Source: Candidatus Heimdallarchaeota archaeon
GTDB lineage: Archaea > Asgardarchaeota > Heimdallarchaeia > Heimdallarchaeales > Kariarchaeaceae
NCBI GenBank assembly: GCA_021399405.1
Contig: JAAFKL010000004.1
Location: 1-17,328 of the forward strand
Length of the DNA stretch: 17,328 bases
Direction of reading: 5' to 3'
The translations under genes were made by a program, and so were the position numbers. Below are positions 1-7,514 of the stretch, one piece after another; positions within the stretch are counted from its first letter, which is position 1, and every line of letters starts with the position of its first letter. Below the pieces are notes generated by a model. That model saw nothing but the letters and a program-made list of their open reading frames with translations. It ran no database searches and had not been told where the DNA came from.

Positions 1-52
1 CAGGGTCAAAAACATATGTTCCTCCTTTTTCAATGAATTCTTGTATACTCAT
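1..52 (-). CDS. Partial 5' end of an unrecognised protein, running off the left edge
   Basis: Reading leftwards from an ATG at 52-50, an open frame gives MSIQEFIEKGGTYVFDP and then leaves the window. An in-frame TAA lies seven codons upstream (AAT TAA GGA ... GTT ATG), so this ATG is the first standard start in the frame. An AAGGA sequence lies upstream but is too far away (about 15 nt) to be a convincing ribosome binding site. Only 17 residues are visible, which is too few to assign a family. The call rests on the clean start, the protein-like composition and the otherwise empty region beside it; it could be a chance open frame. Confidence 0.5.
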   Translation of the reverse strand, partial: MSIQEFIEKGGTYVFDP

Positions 53-140
53 AACAATCGAACTGTTTCCTTAATTCTCCTAGCTGTTTTGTAATTTTCT
101 AACGCATATTATGAATCTACCAAAATCAACCATCGATTGT

Positions 141-320
141 TAGCAAAAAGCCCGTATCGACGAATTATTGGAAAGCCCTCATATGCGGAGAGGGCAGATA
201 AATTAGGGTGAGACATTATTTTTCCCGACAGGTCCATGTATTTTTCACAACCTACATCTCAAGGAATTCGGGTGCGGACGGCTTAGGGCTAACGTTAGAT
301 TGCTGAGGCAACTATTCCCA
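141..320. ncRNA. Candidate structured noncoding RNA or structured leader; strand unknown
   Basis: The patch combines higher G/C than its surroundings with several short self-complementary elements (stem 175-195, palindrome 289-298, hairpin 300-311) and no open frame. A CGGCTTA sequence near 279-285 faintly recalls the 3' core of RNase P RNA, but the partner P4 sequence (GAGGAAAGTCC) is absent, so I do not assign it. It lies 5' of the gene reading off the left edge, so a minus-strand transcript could be that gene's leader. This is an inference from composition and folding only. Confidence 0.25.
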
Positions 321-514
321 TATATAACCAGCTCTATCATCTTATTAAAGTAAAAGAGACCTAATTGCATGTGAAAATTAGATCTGAGATCTGAATGAAC
401 TTGAATACTATTTTGAAATGATCTTTACCCGCAGCTTGTTTTGATAAAGGTGGTTGATTTTGTTAGGTTTTCCACTAACTATAAGTAACGGTATTTATCT
501 TGACTGAATTTCAA

Positions 515-546
515 ATTAAAAATTGTCCAGTTTGTATATTCAAACT
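515..546 (-). terminator. Possible hairpin plus T-tract terminator after polB
   Basis: Read on the minus strand downstream of the polymerase stop, a perfect 6-bp stem AGTTTG/CAAACT with a 6-nt loop (529-546) is followed within a few bases by AATTTTTAA. Archaeal termination depends mainly on the T-run, so the hairpin may be incidental. Its position about 25 bases past the stop codon fits. Confidence 0.35.
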
Positions 547-571
547 ACAAATATATCGTAAATGGTATGTT

Positions 572-3325
572 TTAAAACCAGCCTTCATCCAATGCTTGAA
601 TTCCCATCACTCTATCCCATGAAATTCCAATTGATGAAAGAAATTGAGAAAAAGCGGACTCAGATACATCTATTAGTGGTTTACTATCAATTGTATCTTC
701 TTCAGTGATTAATTGTACTGGGATAACAGTTGATTCTTTCTCACCAGGTGGAAATGATAATCCATAATTAGCTTCAATAAAAATTCGAATGGGATTTTTT
801 ACCTTGACAAACTCTACTTGATCTCCAATGTCTATCTCTCCAGGTTTTATTACACCTTTGTTGATTAACTGGGCGATTACTTGTACAGTCTGAGTCCAAG
901 TTCCATAATCCTTTACTTTGCGAGAAACTGTTAATCTGACTGATGCTTCTTCAACTGTGAAATTGCCAGTTTCAATCCGATTTACCATTTTTTGCAATAG
1001 TGTAACAATTGTCTCTTTTGCTTTCTCTAGATCATCATTATTATGAACATCCCGTAAGATATCAAGTGTGTCACTAAAATTATCCCTGATAATTTTTGGA
1101 GTATTCTTTTTCTTTCCCATAAGGCCTTTAACAATAGTTTTGTTATTTGTAGTTACTCCAAAATAATTTTTCTTTCGATCAGAGAAAACTACATATCGGA
1201 ATATATAATCTGTTCCCAATTCAACTCCAATATTCTCATTGCCCCATTCCAATAGTTGTTGGGTTTGTTCATCAGTTATTTGATACAAGAATACAGAATC
1301 CGTGTCCCCATACAAAACAGGCACATTCAATACCGTTTCAGAATATTCTTGTGTTAATCTAATTGCCTCTCGAGCGTAAGCTGTGGTGGATTCAGCTACC
1401 GGTGGACAATAGAAGTCAAATGCTGTTGACCCAAATACTCCGTATCCAGCATTAATCAAAACTTTGAGTGATGATTGAATAACCTGACTGATTCGTCGTT
1501 CTTTCTCATCAAGTCTTGCATCATCAGCTCTAGGTTTAAACCAGTTAACTCGAGTGTCACGAATGAATCCCAGGATGATTGAGAATAAGCCTAATTTTTT
1601 GGTACAAGCCCAATGATTAACTTCTGGCACTCGATTAGATTTGCATTCTTCATGATTACATCTTATAGTTTCATAAGATAGATTTCTTGTTTTAATTATC
1701 GATGGATAAAGGGAGGCAAAATCTAATACTCTCACATCCCACCAAACACCAGGTTTTGGATCCAATACAATTGCTCCTTGAAATTTTTTCCCTTCAATTG
1801 TTGCTGAGCTGGTTGCAGTTTCTCCTTTTGCTTCTAAAATATCCTGCTTTCTGGGAACTAAATAATTACGTTTACGGTGTTCATAGATTATCCATAATTG
1901 TAGCCATCCACTCACAGCAATTCGACTAAAATCAAATAATGGCATTTTGCAGATTCTCATCAAAATAAACATCAAATTCAACACAACGTTATCATCAAAT
2001 TGGGTTAATCTGAGAGTTAATTCTGCATCTTGAACATTATATTTTACTAATGTTTCAAGATCCATCTCATTTATCCAGACATCCGGATGATCAAATTTGC
2101 TCTCACCAAGTAATGCTTGTGATAATTCGTTTAGGGAAGTATTATCATAACGGGCACCGAACGCATAAATCCTAATCGCAGCTTGTCTAAAAAAACGATA
2201 CAGGTCAAGATGAATCGAATTAGCTATTGCAACATCGTTCCTTTTCATCTTAAATGGAATATCCTGCTTATCAATACCTAATTTGATGGCTCGGTTGTAT
2301 AAATATGGTGCATCAAAATTATCTCCATTGAATGAAATTGAAATTGGATACTTGTCCAGAAGATTGAAGAAGTCCATCAGCAATTCTCTTTCATTATCAA
2401 ATCGTCTAAGAATTACGCCTTTAGTGTCTTCAAGTTCTTGATTAACCTCGTCACGATTCAATACCCAACATATTTTTCTACCGTCCGTGTCAGCCAAAGC
2501 AATTGAGATAATTTCTTCTACCGCTTTATTTGGATTTGGCATGACACCTATTGAAGATCCAACTTCAATATCAAATGCACATCGTAAGATATCAGGGATT
2601 TTTTGAAATAATAGGGGCAGATACTCATCCACCATTTGTAATTGTTCTTCTTGCTGACCTCGAAAAGCCATGGTGAGTTCTTTTTCTACATTTTTATCAA
2701 TCGCTGTACTGCTCGGTTGTAAAACACCATCTATTACTTTGTAATATGTTCCTGGGGTTAATTTCTTTTCTGTGACATAATTGAAATGATAGCGAATTTC
2801 GGATTCATAACTGGACCCACCTGTGAATTCTCGAAAAGAGGTCGGCCGCCCGCCTATTGCCAAGGGATTTGTACCATATACTTTTGTTAACTCAATTTCC
2901 TTTTCATTAAGTAAATCATAGCGTTTTACTCTCTCCATTTTAACAAATTCACTAGATTTAACAATCTGATTAATTTTATTCAATGATTCTTCCGTCATGT
3001 GAGTTAACAAATAAGGTAGATGACCAGTATTATCATTCCATTTGTAAATCGATTGGGTGGGTTCGTGATAGAAAATACACTGAGCTTTTGAAGTATTTGC
3101 CTCATATGTCACATCTAACAAAAAAATGTCTTCAATATCTTGTCCTAACTCAAATTCTTGGGGGTGAAAAATTTCCTCAATTTGTTTCTTAATTTTTACC
3201 GTTTTTTCTTTCTCGGATTCTTGTTCGATATCGATCATTGGGGTATTTACTTCAATTTTCTCCTCGTTTACTACTTCTTTAATTTCCTTTTTCGAAGGTA
3301 TTTCGAAGAAATCTTCTAGTCCCAC
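572..3325 (-). CDS. polB: Family-B replicative DNA polymerase with proofreading exonuclease
   Basis: DNA-directed DNA polymerase of family B, 917 aa, the usual size for archaeal PolB. The 3'-5' exonuclease motifs are intact: Exo I FDIE (D252, E254), Exo II NGDNFD (N333, D338) and Exo III YNVQD (Y429, D433). So are the polymerase motifs: A, DFASLYPSI (D535); B, KVLINAGYG (K621, N625, Y628); and C, YGDTDS (D674, D676). Between A and B a Cys/His group (C556, H558, C561, H571, C574) looks like a metal knuckle of the kind seen in some archaeal PolB1 enzymes. The first 55 residues are charged and low-complexity. The end, QALDEGWF, resembles a degenerate PCNA-binding PIP box. The start is GTG; an in-frame TAA lies 13 codons upstream with no ATG between. 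It follows the 241-aa gene on the same strand after 76 bp, so co-transcription is possible. Confidence 0.97.
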   Translation of the reverse strand: MGLEDFFEIPSKKEIKEVVNEEKIEVNTPMIDIEQESEKEKTVKIKKQIEEIFHPQEFELGQDIEDIFLLDVTYEANTSKAQCIFYHEPTQSIYKWNDNTGHLPYLLTHMTEESLNKINQIVKSSEFVKMERVKRYDLLNEKEIELTKVYGTNPLAIGGRPTSFREFTGGSSYESEIRYHFNYVTEKKLTPGTYYKVIDGVLQPSSTAIDKNVEKELTMAFRGQQEEQLQMVDEYLPLLFQKIPDILRCAFDIEVGSSIGVMPNPNKAVEEIISIALADTDGRKICWVLNRDEVNQELEDTKGVILRRFDNERELLMDFFNLLDKYPISISFNGDNFDAPYLYNRAIKLGIDKQDIPFKMKRNDVAIANSIHLDLYRFFRQAAIRIYAFGARYDNTSLNELSQALLGESKFDHPDVWINEMDLETLVKYNVQDAELTLRLTQFDDNVVLNLMFILMRICKMPLFDFSRIAVSGWLQLWIIYEHRKRNYLVPRKQDILEAKGETATSSATIEGKKFQGAIVLDPKPGVWWDVRVLDFASLYPSIIKTRNLSYETIRCNHEECKSNRVPEVNHWACTKKLGLFSIILGFIRDTRVNWFKPRADDARLDEKERRISQVIQSSLKVLINAGYGVFGSTAFDFYCPPVAESTTAYAREAIRLTQEYSETVLNVPVLYGDTDSVFLYQITDEQTQQLLEWGNENIGVELGTDYIFRYVVFSDRKKNYFGVTTNNKTIVKGLMGKKKNTPKIIRDNFSDTLDILRDVHNNDDLEKAKETIVTLLQKMVNRIETGNFTVEEASVRLTVSRKVKDYGTWTQTVQVIAQLINKGVIKPGEIDIGDQVEFVKVKNPIRIFIEANYGLSFPPGEKESTVIPVQLITEEDTIDSKPLIDVSESAFSQFLSSIGISWDRVMGIQALDEGWF

Positions 3326-3401
3326 AATTGATACTGCTTGAAATACAATAAAAATGAGTTAATCTTATCGTGAAATTTCGACCGAAAATATTAAATTAGA
3401 G

Positions 3402-4127
3402 TTAACTAAATTCCATACTCGCTAGAGCTCGTTTAAACACTACTTTCAACTCACCAGGTTGTATTATCATAGCTCTTTCTAAGTAAGGTTTCATTTGTTC
3501 TAATTTTGATTGGTTGATGAAATCAATCGATCCCACAAGTTCTTCATCTAAAGTACCAGTACTTCCTGATAACCAGTTTATATCTACTTTATCATTAATT
3601 AGCTGCTTTAACCATGCAAGTAAAAAGTCAATTCTGTGGTTTGGTAACACAATTGTCATCATATTCTTTTCAAAACTTATCAAACCTTTTGGCTTCACAA
3701 TTAACAGACTTTTAATCAGAGAAGCAGCCTCTGTTGATATGATAAGATTCAAAAAGTGGGTTGAACTTGTAAATCCAATTAACGATTGAACTTCTAAATA
3801 TGGTAAAACTGTAACACCTAGAAGCATTTGATTATTATTATTCCATGAAAAAGCCGCATAGTCTCTTAATTTATCATGAATTTCAGTTTCAAATTCAACT
3901 TTGCATGATAATGGGGAGGGAAATACCCTTGCTACAGTCATTAAAAAACGAGTAGAAAACTTCCCCTCAATTATTAAATCATCAGCTGAAAGAGCCGCTT
4001 TCGAATCGGTAACACGTTTTATAATTAGCTGGTTTTCCTCTCTTTCAATTTCTGTGAAAAGTGTTTGAATTTGCGAATCTGAAATCCCGTGTAGTGAAAA
4101 TCTTAGCTCAGTGATATCGCAAACCAC
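3402..4127 (-). CDS. Unrecognised 241-aa protein upstream of polB
   Basis: I do not recognise this family. The product is 241 aa, soluble-looking, with no signal peptide and no clear membrane helix. Predicted character is alternating beta/alpha, with Asn-rich SWNNNNQ near residues 93-99. The start is GTG: the codon two before it is TAG, so no upstream start exists in frame, and an overlapping ATG is in another frame. A T-rich TATA-like element (TTTTTATTT) lies about 24 bp upstream, suggesting a nearly leaderless mRNA. It precedes polB on the same strand by 76 bp, so a replication or repair role is possible by association only. Its length resembles PCNA, but I see no PCNA signature and do not call it that. 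The long uninterrupted frame with ordinary codon use supports a real gene. Confidence 0.8.
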   Translation of the reverse strand: MVCDITELRFSLHGISDSQIQTLFTEIEREENQLIIKRVTDSKAALSADDLIIEGKFSTRFLMTVARVFPSPLSCKVEFETEIHDKLRDYAAFSWNNNNQMLLGVTVLPYLEVQSLIGFTSSTHFLNLIISTEAASLIKSLLIVKPKGLISFEKNMMTIVLPNHRIDFLLAWLKQLINDKVDINWLSGSTGTLDEELVGSIDFINQSKLEQMKPYLERAMIIQPGELKVVFKRALASMEFS

Positions 4128-4274
4128 ATCCTAGTAACCGAGTTTCCAAATAAAAATGGATTGTTCAAAATGAGTAATAACGAAAATCTTGAAATTTAAT
4201 AGTATCAGATTTTTGGTTATTACGATTAATTTTACTTGAGTGATACTTCGATTTCTAGTGAACCAAAATAATCA

Positions 4275-4283
4275 TTATATAAG
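4275..4283 (+). promoter_or_regulatory. TATA box of the surface-protein gene
   Basis: TTATATAAG lies about 48 bp before the start codon. Archaeal transcription begins about 25 bp past such a box, which gives a leader of roughly 20-25 nt containing the Shine-Dalgarno at 4313-4319. Confidence 0.55.
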
Positions 4284-4312
4284 CATATATCGTCAGCAAA
4301 TTAACGCCAAAT

Positions 4313-4319
4313 GGTGAGG
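4313..4319 (+). promoter_or_regulatory. Shine-Dalgarno that selects a TTG start
   Basis: GGTGAGG ends 7 nt before the TTG at 4327. It supports this unusual start, because an in-frame TGA (4315-4317) overlaps the element and no ATG or GTG lies between it and the TTG. Confidence 0.65.
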
Positions 4320-4326
4320 ATCTAGT

Positions 4327-5028
4327 TTGCATCGATTAAAATTTCTTACATTTTTTCTGATATTTAGTATTTTTATCTCTTTCTCGGCAGATTCGGCACA
4401 TGGTTTTGAGCCTGATCCAGAAGAAGGAATTATTGCTATACATCTTCTAGCTACTGAAAGAACTGACATCGAGGTTGGTTCCATCATTGAAGTTTACATT
4501 GTAATAAAGAATTTCTCTAATTTTACCATGAATAATGTAATGATCAACCAATCAGTTGACGAGGTTAGAGGACTTCAAATAATAGAAAGTCCTGTAGGAA
4601 GTTTCAATGGAACCGATCGTGGTTATACCGAAGATGTAACCGTAATCAACCACATTACTGGTGATAATGTAACATTAACATCATTTAACGTCACCTCGAG
4701 TAATTTCACTATGAGCATGGATGCAATTGCTTCAAATGTTGAATTATCCTTTAAATTTAAAATTAATGTTACAGAGAGTCCCTTAGCAACAATAAACCCA
4801 ACCACAGTAATATATGATGATAAGTTTGGTGATACACAGGGTCCAATCGAATCAACTAATGATATTGAAATCAGATCAGTTGAAATAATAATAAACGATA
4901 AAATCGGTCATTTCCCTGAGATTGAGGTTGATGATTCCGATAATGATCTAATATTGTTGGGAAGTATTCTTCTGATAGTAGTGGCTGTTTTAAGTAGAAT
5001 GCTCTACAAGAAAAAGCCTATTGAATAA
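4327..5028 (+). CDS. Secreted, membrane-anchored, sequon-rich surface protein
   Basis: A 233-aa type I membrane protein. The N-terminus (about residues 1-26) is a signal peptide with basic HRLK, a Phe/Ile-rich core and a small-residue end (SADSAHG). The C-terminus has one membrane helix (about 208-227) followed by a short basic tail, KKKPIE. The middle is beta-rich and resembles the CARDB/DUF11 type of extracellular Ig-like domain: it opens with a passage on being conferred to 'IEVYIVIKNFSN', typical of such domains. It carries eight N-X-S/T sequons, so heavy N-glycosylation outside the cell is likely. The TTG start is supported by a strong Shine-Dalgarno and an in-frame stop just upstream. 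Its 3' end overlaps the convergent GtrA-family gene by 11 bp. The exact role, such as S-layer component or surface adhesin, cannot be told. Confidence 0.85.
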   Translation: MHRLKFLTFFLIFSIFISFSADSAHGFEPDPEEGIIAIHLLATERTDIEVGSIIEVYIVIKNFSNFTMNNVMINQSVDEVRGLQIIESPVGSFNGTDRGYTEDVTVINHITGDNVTLTSFNVTSSNFTMSMDAIASNVELSFKFKINVTESPLATINPTTVIYDDKFGDTQGPIESTNDIEIRSVEIIINDKIGHFPEIEVDDSDNDLILLGSILLIVVAVLSRMLYKKKPIE

Positions 5029-5482
5029 TCTCTTTATCACTATTTTCAGAATTAAAGACAAAGAATTTTGAAAAAAGAAAATTGGACACAAACCCCATAA
5101 GGATACCAATCAAACTTCCAAAGTAGATTACATCAATATTAATATCAATAATTGGAATTTGAAGGTAATCTACTGGACTGAAAACAACAACCGCATATGC
5201 GATAAGATATTGCATTGTAAACCCAACAAAATTGGTAGCTACATATTTTAAATATTCAATAAATATTGGTTGATTGCTTTGAAATGTCCATATTCGATTA
5301 AGTGCATAGTTAGTTGTCACAGAGAAAATTATTCCCAACGCTAGTGATATTTCATCTGGCCAATTCAGAATTTCTTTGGAAATAAACAAGATCACAAAAT
5401 TCACAAATATTCCACTGATGCCAACTAATGCAAATTTGATTGGTTCCTGCGGCTTTTCTAATATATCTGAATATTGTTCCAC
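5018..5482 (-). CDS. GtrA-family four-helix membrane protein
   Basis: A 154-aa integral membrane protein of the GtrA family (PF04138), whose members are thought to help move polyprenyl-linked sugars across the membrane or otherwise support cell-surface polysaccharide synthesis. Four hydrophobic helices are visible at about 17-36, 46-62, 83-102 and 117-140. Family hallmarks are FALVGISGIFVN in the first helix, NYALNRIWTFQS after the second and NFLFSKFFVF at the C-terminus. The start is GTG, with an in-frame TGA a few codons upstream. A TTTTAAAAC element about 40 bp upstream (5519-5527) may be its TATA box. It overlaps the convergent sequon-rich surface-protein gene by 11 bp. A link to glycosylation of that protein is attractive but unproven. 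Confidence 0.88.
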   Translation of the reverse strand: MEQYSDILEKPQEPIKFALVGISGIFVNFVILFISKEILNWPDEISLALGIIFSVTTNYALNRIWTFQSNQPIFIEYLKYVATNFVGFTMQYLIAYAVVVFSPVDYLQIPIIDINIDVIYFGSLIGILMGFVSNFLFSKFFVFNSENSDKEIIQ

Positions 5483-5673
5483 AGATGACTTGAGTGTTCA
5501 GAGCTCTTATTGTGATCGTTTTAAAACATAAAAGAAAAAGCAAAATCTTTACAATTTTTACGCTCTATAATAACGATTGATTTCCTGATATCTAAAGTAA
5601 CATTTGCTGGAAATATTATTGTATCGTTCAATCATTTTCATAAATACTATACAATTAGCACAATTAATTAATC

Positions 5674-5679
5674 AGGTGA
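5674..5679 (+). promoter_or_regulatory. Shine-Dalgarno of gcvH
   Basis: AGGTGA lies 4 nt before the ATG at 5684 and fixes the start. A TATA-like CATAAATA at 5639-5646 would start transcription near 5669, giving a short leader. Confidence 0.6.
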
Positions 5680-5683
5680 CTTA

Positions 5684-6103
5684 ATGGATTTTATTAAAAT
5701 TGATAATTATGAAATAGCTACGGATCGTTTTTACCTACCTTCACACGAATGGGTAAAAGATATGGGTGATGGGGTCTGGATGATGGGAATATCTGATTAT
5801 GCTCAAAAAATGCTTAGAGAAATCTCCTATGTCCAATTTGAAGATAAAGATGAGGATTTCGACGCCAAAGAGGTCATTGTAGTGGTCGAAGCATTAAAAG
5901 CAACAGGAGATATTTATGCTCCTTTTGATTGCACTTTAATTGATAATAATGCGGCACTGGAAGATGCACCAGAGATAATCGCAGAATCTCCTTATGAAAA
6001 AGGATATTTAATTAAAATTAAAGCACGATCCGATGATAGAAGTAGTTTATTATCTGCTCAAGATTATGCTAAGCTAGTAGAGGACGAATTATCGGAATTT
6101 TAA
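5684..6103 (+). CDS. gcvH: Glycine cleavage system H protein (lipoyl carrier)
   Basis: The H protein is the mobile lipoyl carrier of the glycine cleavage complex. Its lipoyl arm receives the aminomethyl group from the P protein and delivers it to the T protein. The product is 139 aa, the typical size. The lipoylated lysine is K72, in VVVEALKATGDIYAP, which matches the family pattern VESVKAASDIYAP. Other hallmarks are LPSHEWVK near the N-terminus and GISDYAQKML (about 35-44), the counterpart of GITDYAQ. It is the first gene of gcvH-gcvPA-gcvPB and lies 22 bp before the ATG of gcvPA. A Shine-Dalgarno supports the start. No lipoate ligase or lipoyl synthase is seen in this window, so lipoylation must be supplied from elsewhere. 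Confidence 0.96.
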   Translation: MDFIKIDNYEIATDRFYLPSHEWVKDMGDGVWMMGISDYAQKMLREISYVQFEDKDEDFDAKEVIVVVEALKATGDIYAPFDCTLIDNNAALEDAPEIIAESPYEKGYLIKIKARSDDRSSLLSAQDYAKLVEDELSEF

Positions 6104-6125
6104 ATTTCCAAGAAACTGATTGCAT

Positions 6126-7514
6126 ATGAATAAATTTTACGAATCTTATATAGGTACAAGTGAAGAAGAAAGGAAGGCGATGCTCGCTGAGATGGGTAGA
6201 TCAGATATCATGGAATTATTCTCTGATATCCCTCAATCATTAATTTTGGAATCTGATATTGACATGCCAGGACCTTACTCAGAGGCAGAATTAACACGAT
6301 TGTTTGCATCAATCGCGAGAAAGAATCATGATGATGTCTCAGTCATATCTTTTCTTGGAGGAGGAGTTAGGCAACAATACGTGCCTGCTGCAATTGAAGA
6401 ACTCATGAGAAGGGGTGAAATATACACTGCATATACTCCATATCAACCCGAAGTGTCTCAGGGAACATTACAACTCACATATGAGTATCAATCTATGGTG
6501 GCTGAATTAATGCAAATGGATGTGGTAAATGCTTCTTTGTATGATTGGGGAAGTGCTTTGGGAGAAGTGCTGCTTATAATGCGTCGGATTACGAAAAGAA
6601 AAAAACTTTTACTTGCAGAACCATTATCACCCGATAGGCTCGATGTTGCAAAATCATATATTGCACATTCTGATGTTGTAATAGAAATAATTCCTGCCAA
6701 GAATGGTTTGGTTGACATTGAGACGCTTGAAGCTATATTTAAATCAGAAATGGATAAACCAAAGAAGGAACGTGAAATCGGTGGGATTTATTTTGAAGTC
6801 CCTTCATTCTACGGAACTCTATCTGAGAATCCAAAACAACTGTGCGACATAGTGCATGAGACAGGTTCCCTAGTTACTGTTGGTGTAGATCCAATTTCAC
6901 TTGGGATATTATCTCCCCCTGGTGAGTATGGAGCTGATTTTGCTATAGGTGAAGGACAGTTGCTTGGCAATGGTGTGAATTCAGGTGGTCCTCTACTTGG
7001 GATTTTAGCAATGAAATATAATCGAAAATGGATCAGAGAAGTCCCAGGGAGATTAATAGGTGCCACAACAGAATTAAATTCCGACGATGCTGGTTATTGT
7101 ATTACCTTACAAACAAGGGAACAGCACATTCGTCGTGATAAAGCCACAAGTAATGTTTGTACAAATCAAGCCATCACCGCCATAAATGCTGCAATTTACC
7201 TTGCCTCTCTTGGCAAAAGAGGTATTGTTGAGTTATCACAAAGTCTGTATGACAAAGCCCATTATCTGGCTTCTGAACTAAGTAATATTAGGGGAATACG
7301 TTCACCTTTGTTTGATCCATTTTTCAGTGAATTTATTATTGATCTTGGGGAAACATCACATTCAGTATTAGAAACACTATGTATGGAGCGAGGTTTTGTC
7401 CCCGGACATAAAATATTGGCGAAAAGTACTCTACGCCTCATCTCAGTAAATGAGTTACATACAAAAGCAGATCTCGATAATTTCGTGTCAGCCATTAAGG
7501 AGGTTATGACATGA
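6126..7514 (+). CDS. gcvPA: Glycine dehydrogenase (decarboxylating) subunit 1, P-protein N-terminal half
   Basis: Subunit 1 of the two-subunit P protein, which decarboxylates glycine on PLP and passes the aminomethyl group to the H protein. From the ATG at 6126 it has 462 aa, as is usual for GcvPA. Family features are the N-terminal YIGTSEEERKAMLAEMG, then SFLGGG (about 77-82) and YTPYQPEVSQGTLQ (about 106-119). This half has the aminotransferase fold but lacks the PLP-binding lysine, which is in GcvPB. A TTG two codons earlier (6120) also keeps the frame open. I prefer the ATG because family N-termini begin about here and the TTG has no ribosome binding site. The stop overlaps the gcvPB start by 4 bp (ATGA), so the two chains are likely coupled in translation. 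Confidence 0.95.
   Translation: MNKFYESYIGTSEEERKAMLAEMGRSDIMELFSDIPQSLILESDIDMPGPYSEAELTRLFASIARKNHDDVSVISFLGGGVRQQYVPAAIEELMRRGEIYTAYTPYQPEVSQGTLQLTYEYQSMVAELMQMDVVNASLYDWGSALGEVLLIMRRITKRKKLLLAEPLSPDRLDVAKSYIAHSDVVIEIIPAKNGLVDIETLEAIFKSEMDKPKKEREIGGIYFEVPSFYGTLSENPKQLCDIVHETGSLVTVGVDPISLGILSPPGEYGADFAIGEGQLLGNGVNSGGPLLGILAMKYNRKWIREVPGRLIGATTELNSDDAGYCITLQTREQHIRRDKATSNVCTNQAITAINAAIYLASLGKRGIVELSQSLYDKAHYLASELSNIRGIRSPLFDPFFSEFIIDLGETSHSVLETLCMERGFVPGHKILAKSTLRLISVNELHTKADLDNFVSAIKEVMT
7499..7503 (+). promoter_or_regulatory. Shine-Dalgarno of gcvPB inside the end of gcvPA
   Basis: GGAGG (in AAGGAGGT, 7497-7504) lies 7 nt before the ATG at 7511. It fixes that start and supports re-initiation at the ATGA overlap. 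Confidence 0.8.

Larger units (their letters stand above)
53..571. other. About 520 bases without a protein gene, with a GC-richer patch
   Basis: No ATG-initiated frame on the plus strand here runs beyond about 20 codons, and I see no tRNA. By hand count, 141-320 has 82 G/C in 180 bases (about 46%), clearly above the flanking DNA, which looks close to one third G/C. The patch holds a perfect 6-bp stem at 175-195 (GCCCTC/GAGGGC with a 9-nt loop), a 10-bp palindrome CTAACGTTAG at 289-298, and a small TTGC/GCAA hairpin at 300-311. In AT-rich archaea, local GC enrichment outside genes often marks structured RNA, but I cannot match this to a known family. The right part (515-546) looks like a terminator for polB. 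Confidence 0.6.

Noticed and set aside
175..215. Hairpin followed by AGATAA and then ACA, resembling an H/ACA guide RNA
   Set aside because: The stem is only 6 bp with a 9-nt loop, too small for a pseudouridylation pocket and K-turn; the short boxes occur by chance in AT-rich DNA.
279..285. CGGCTTA resembling the 3' core of RNase P RNA
   Set aside because: The pairing partner (GAGGAAAGTCC region) is absent on this strand within a sensible distance, so the match is probably chance.
3402..4127. Idea that the 241-aa protein is a divergent PCNA
   Set aside because: Only length and the neighbour suggest it; I see no PCNA sequence signature.
4293..4487. Minus-strand open frame over the start of the surface-protein gene
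   Set aside because: Antisense to a signal peptide with a good promoter, Shine-Dalgarno and start; no protein-like character.
6120..6125. TTG start two codons before the gcvPA ATG
   Set aside because: No ribosome binding site, and the family N-terminus fits the ATG.
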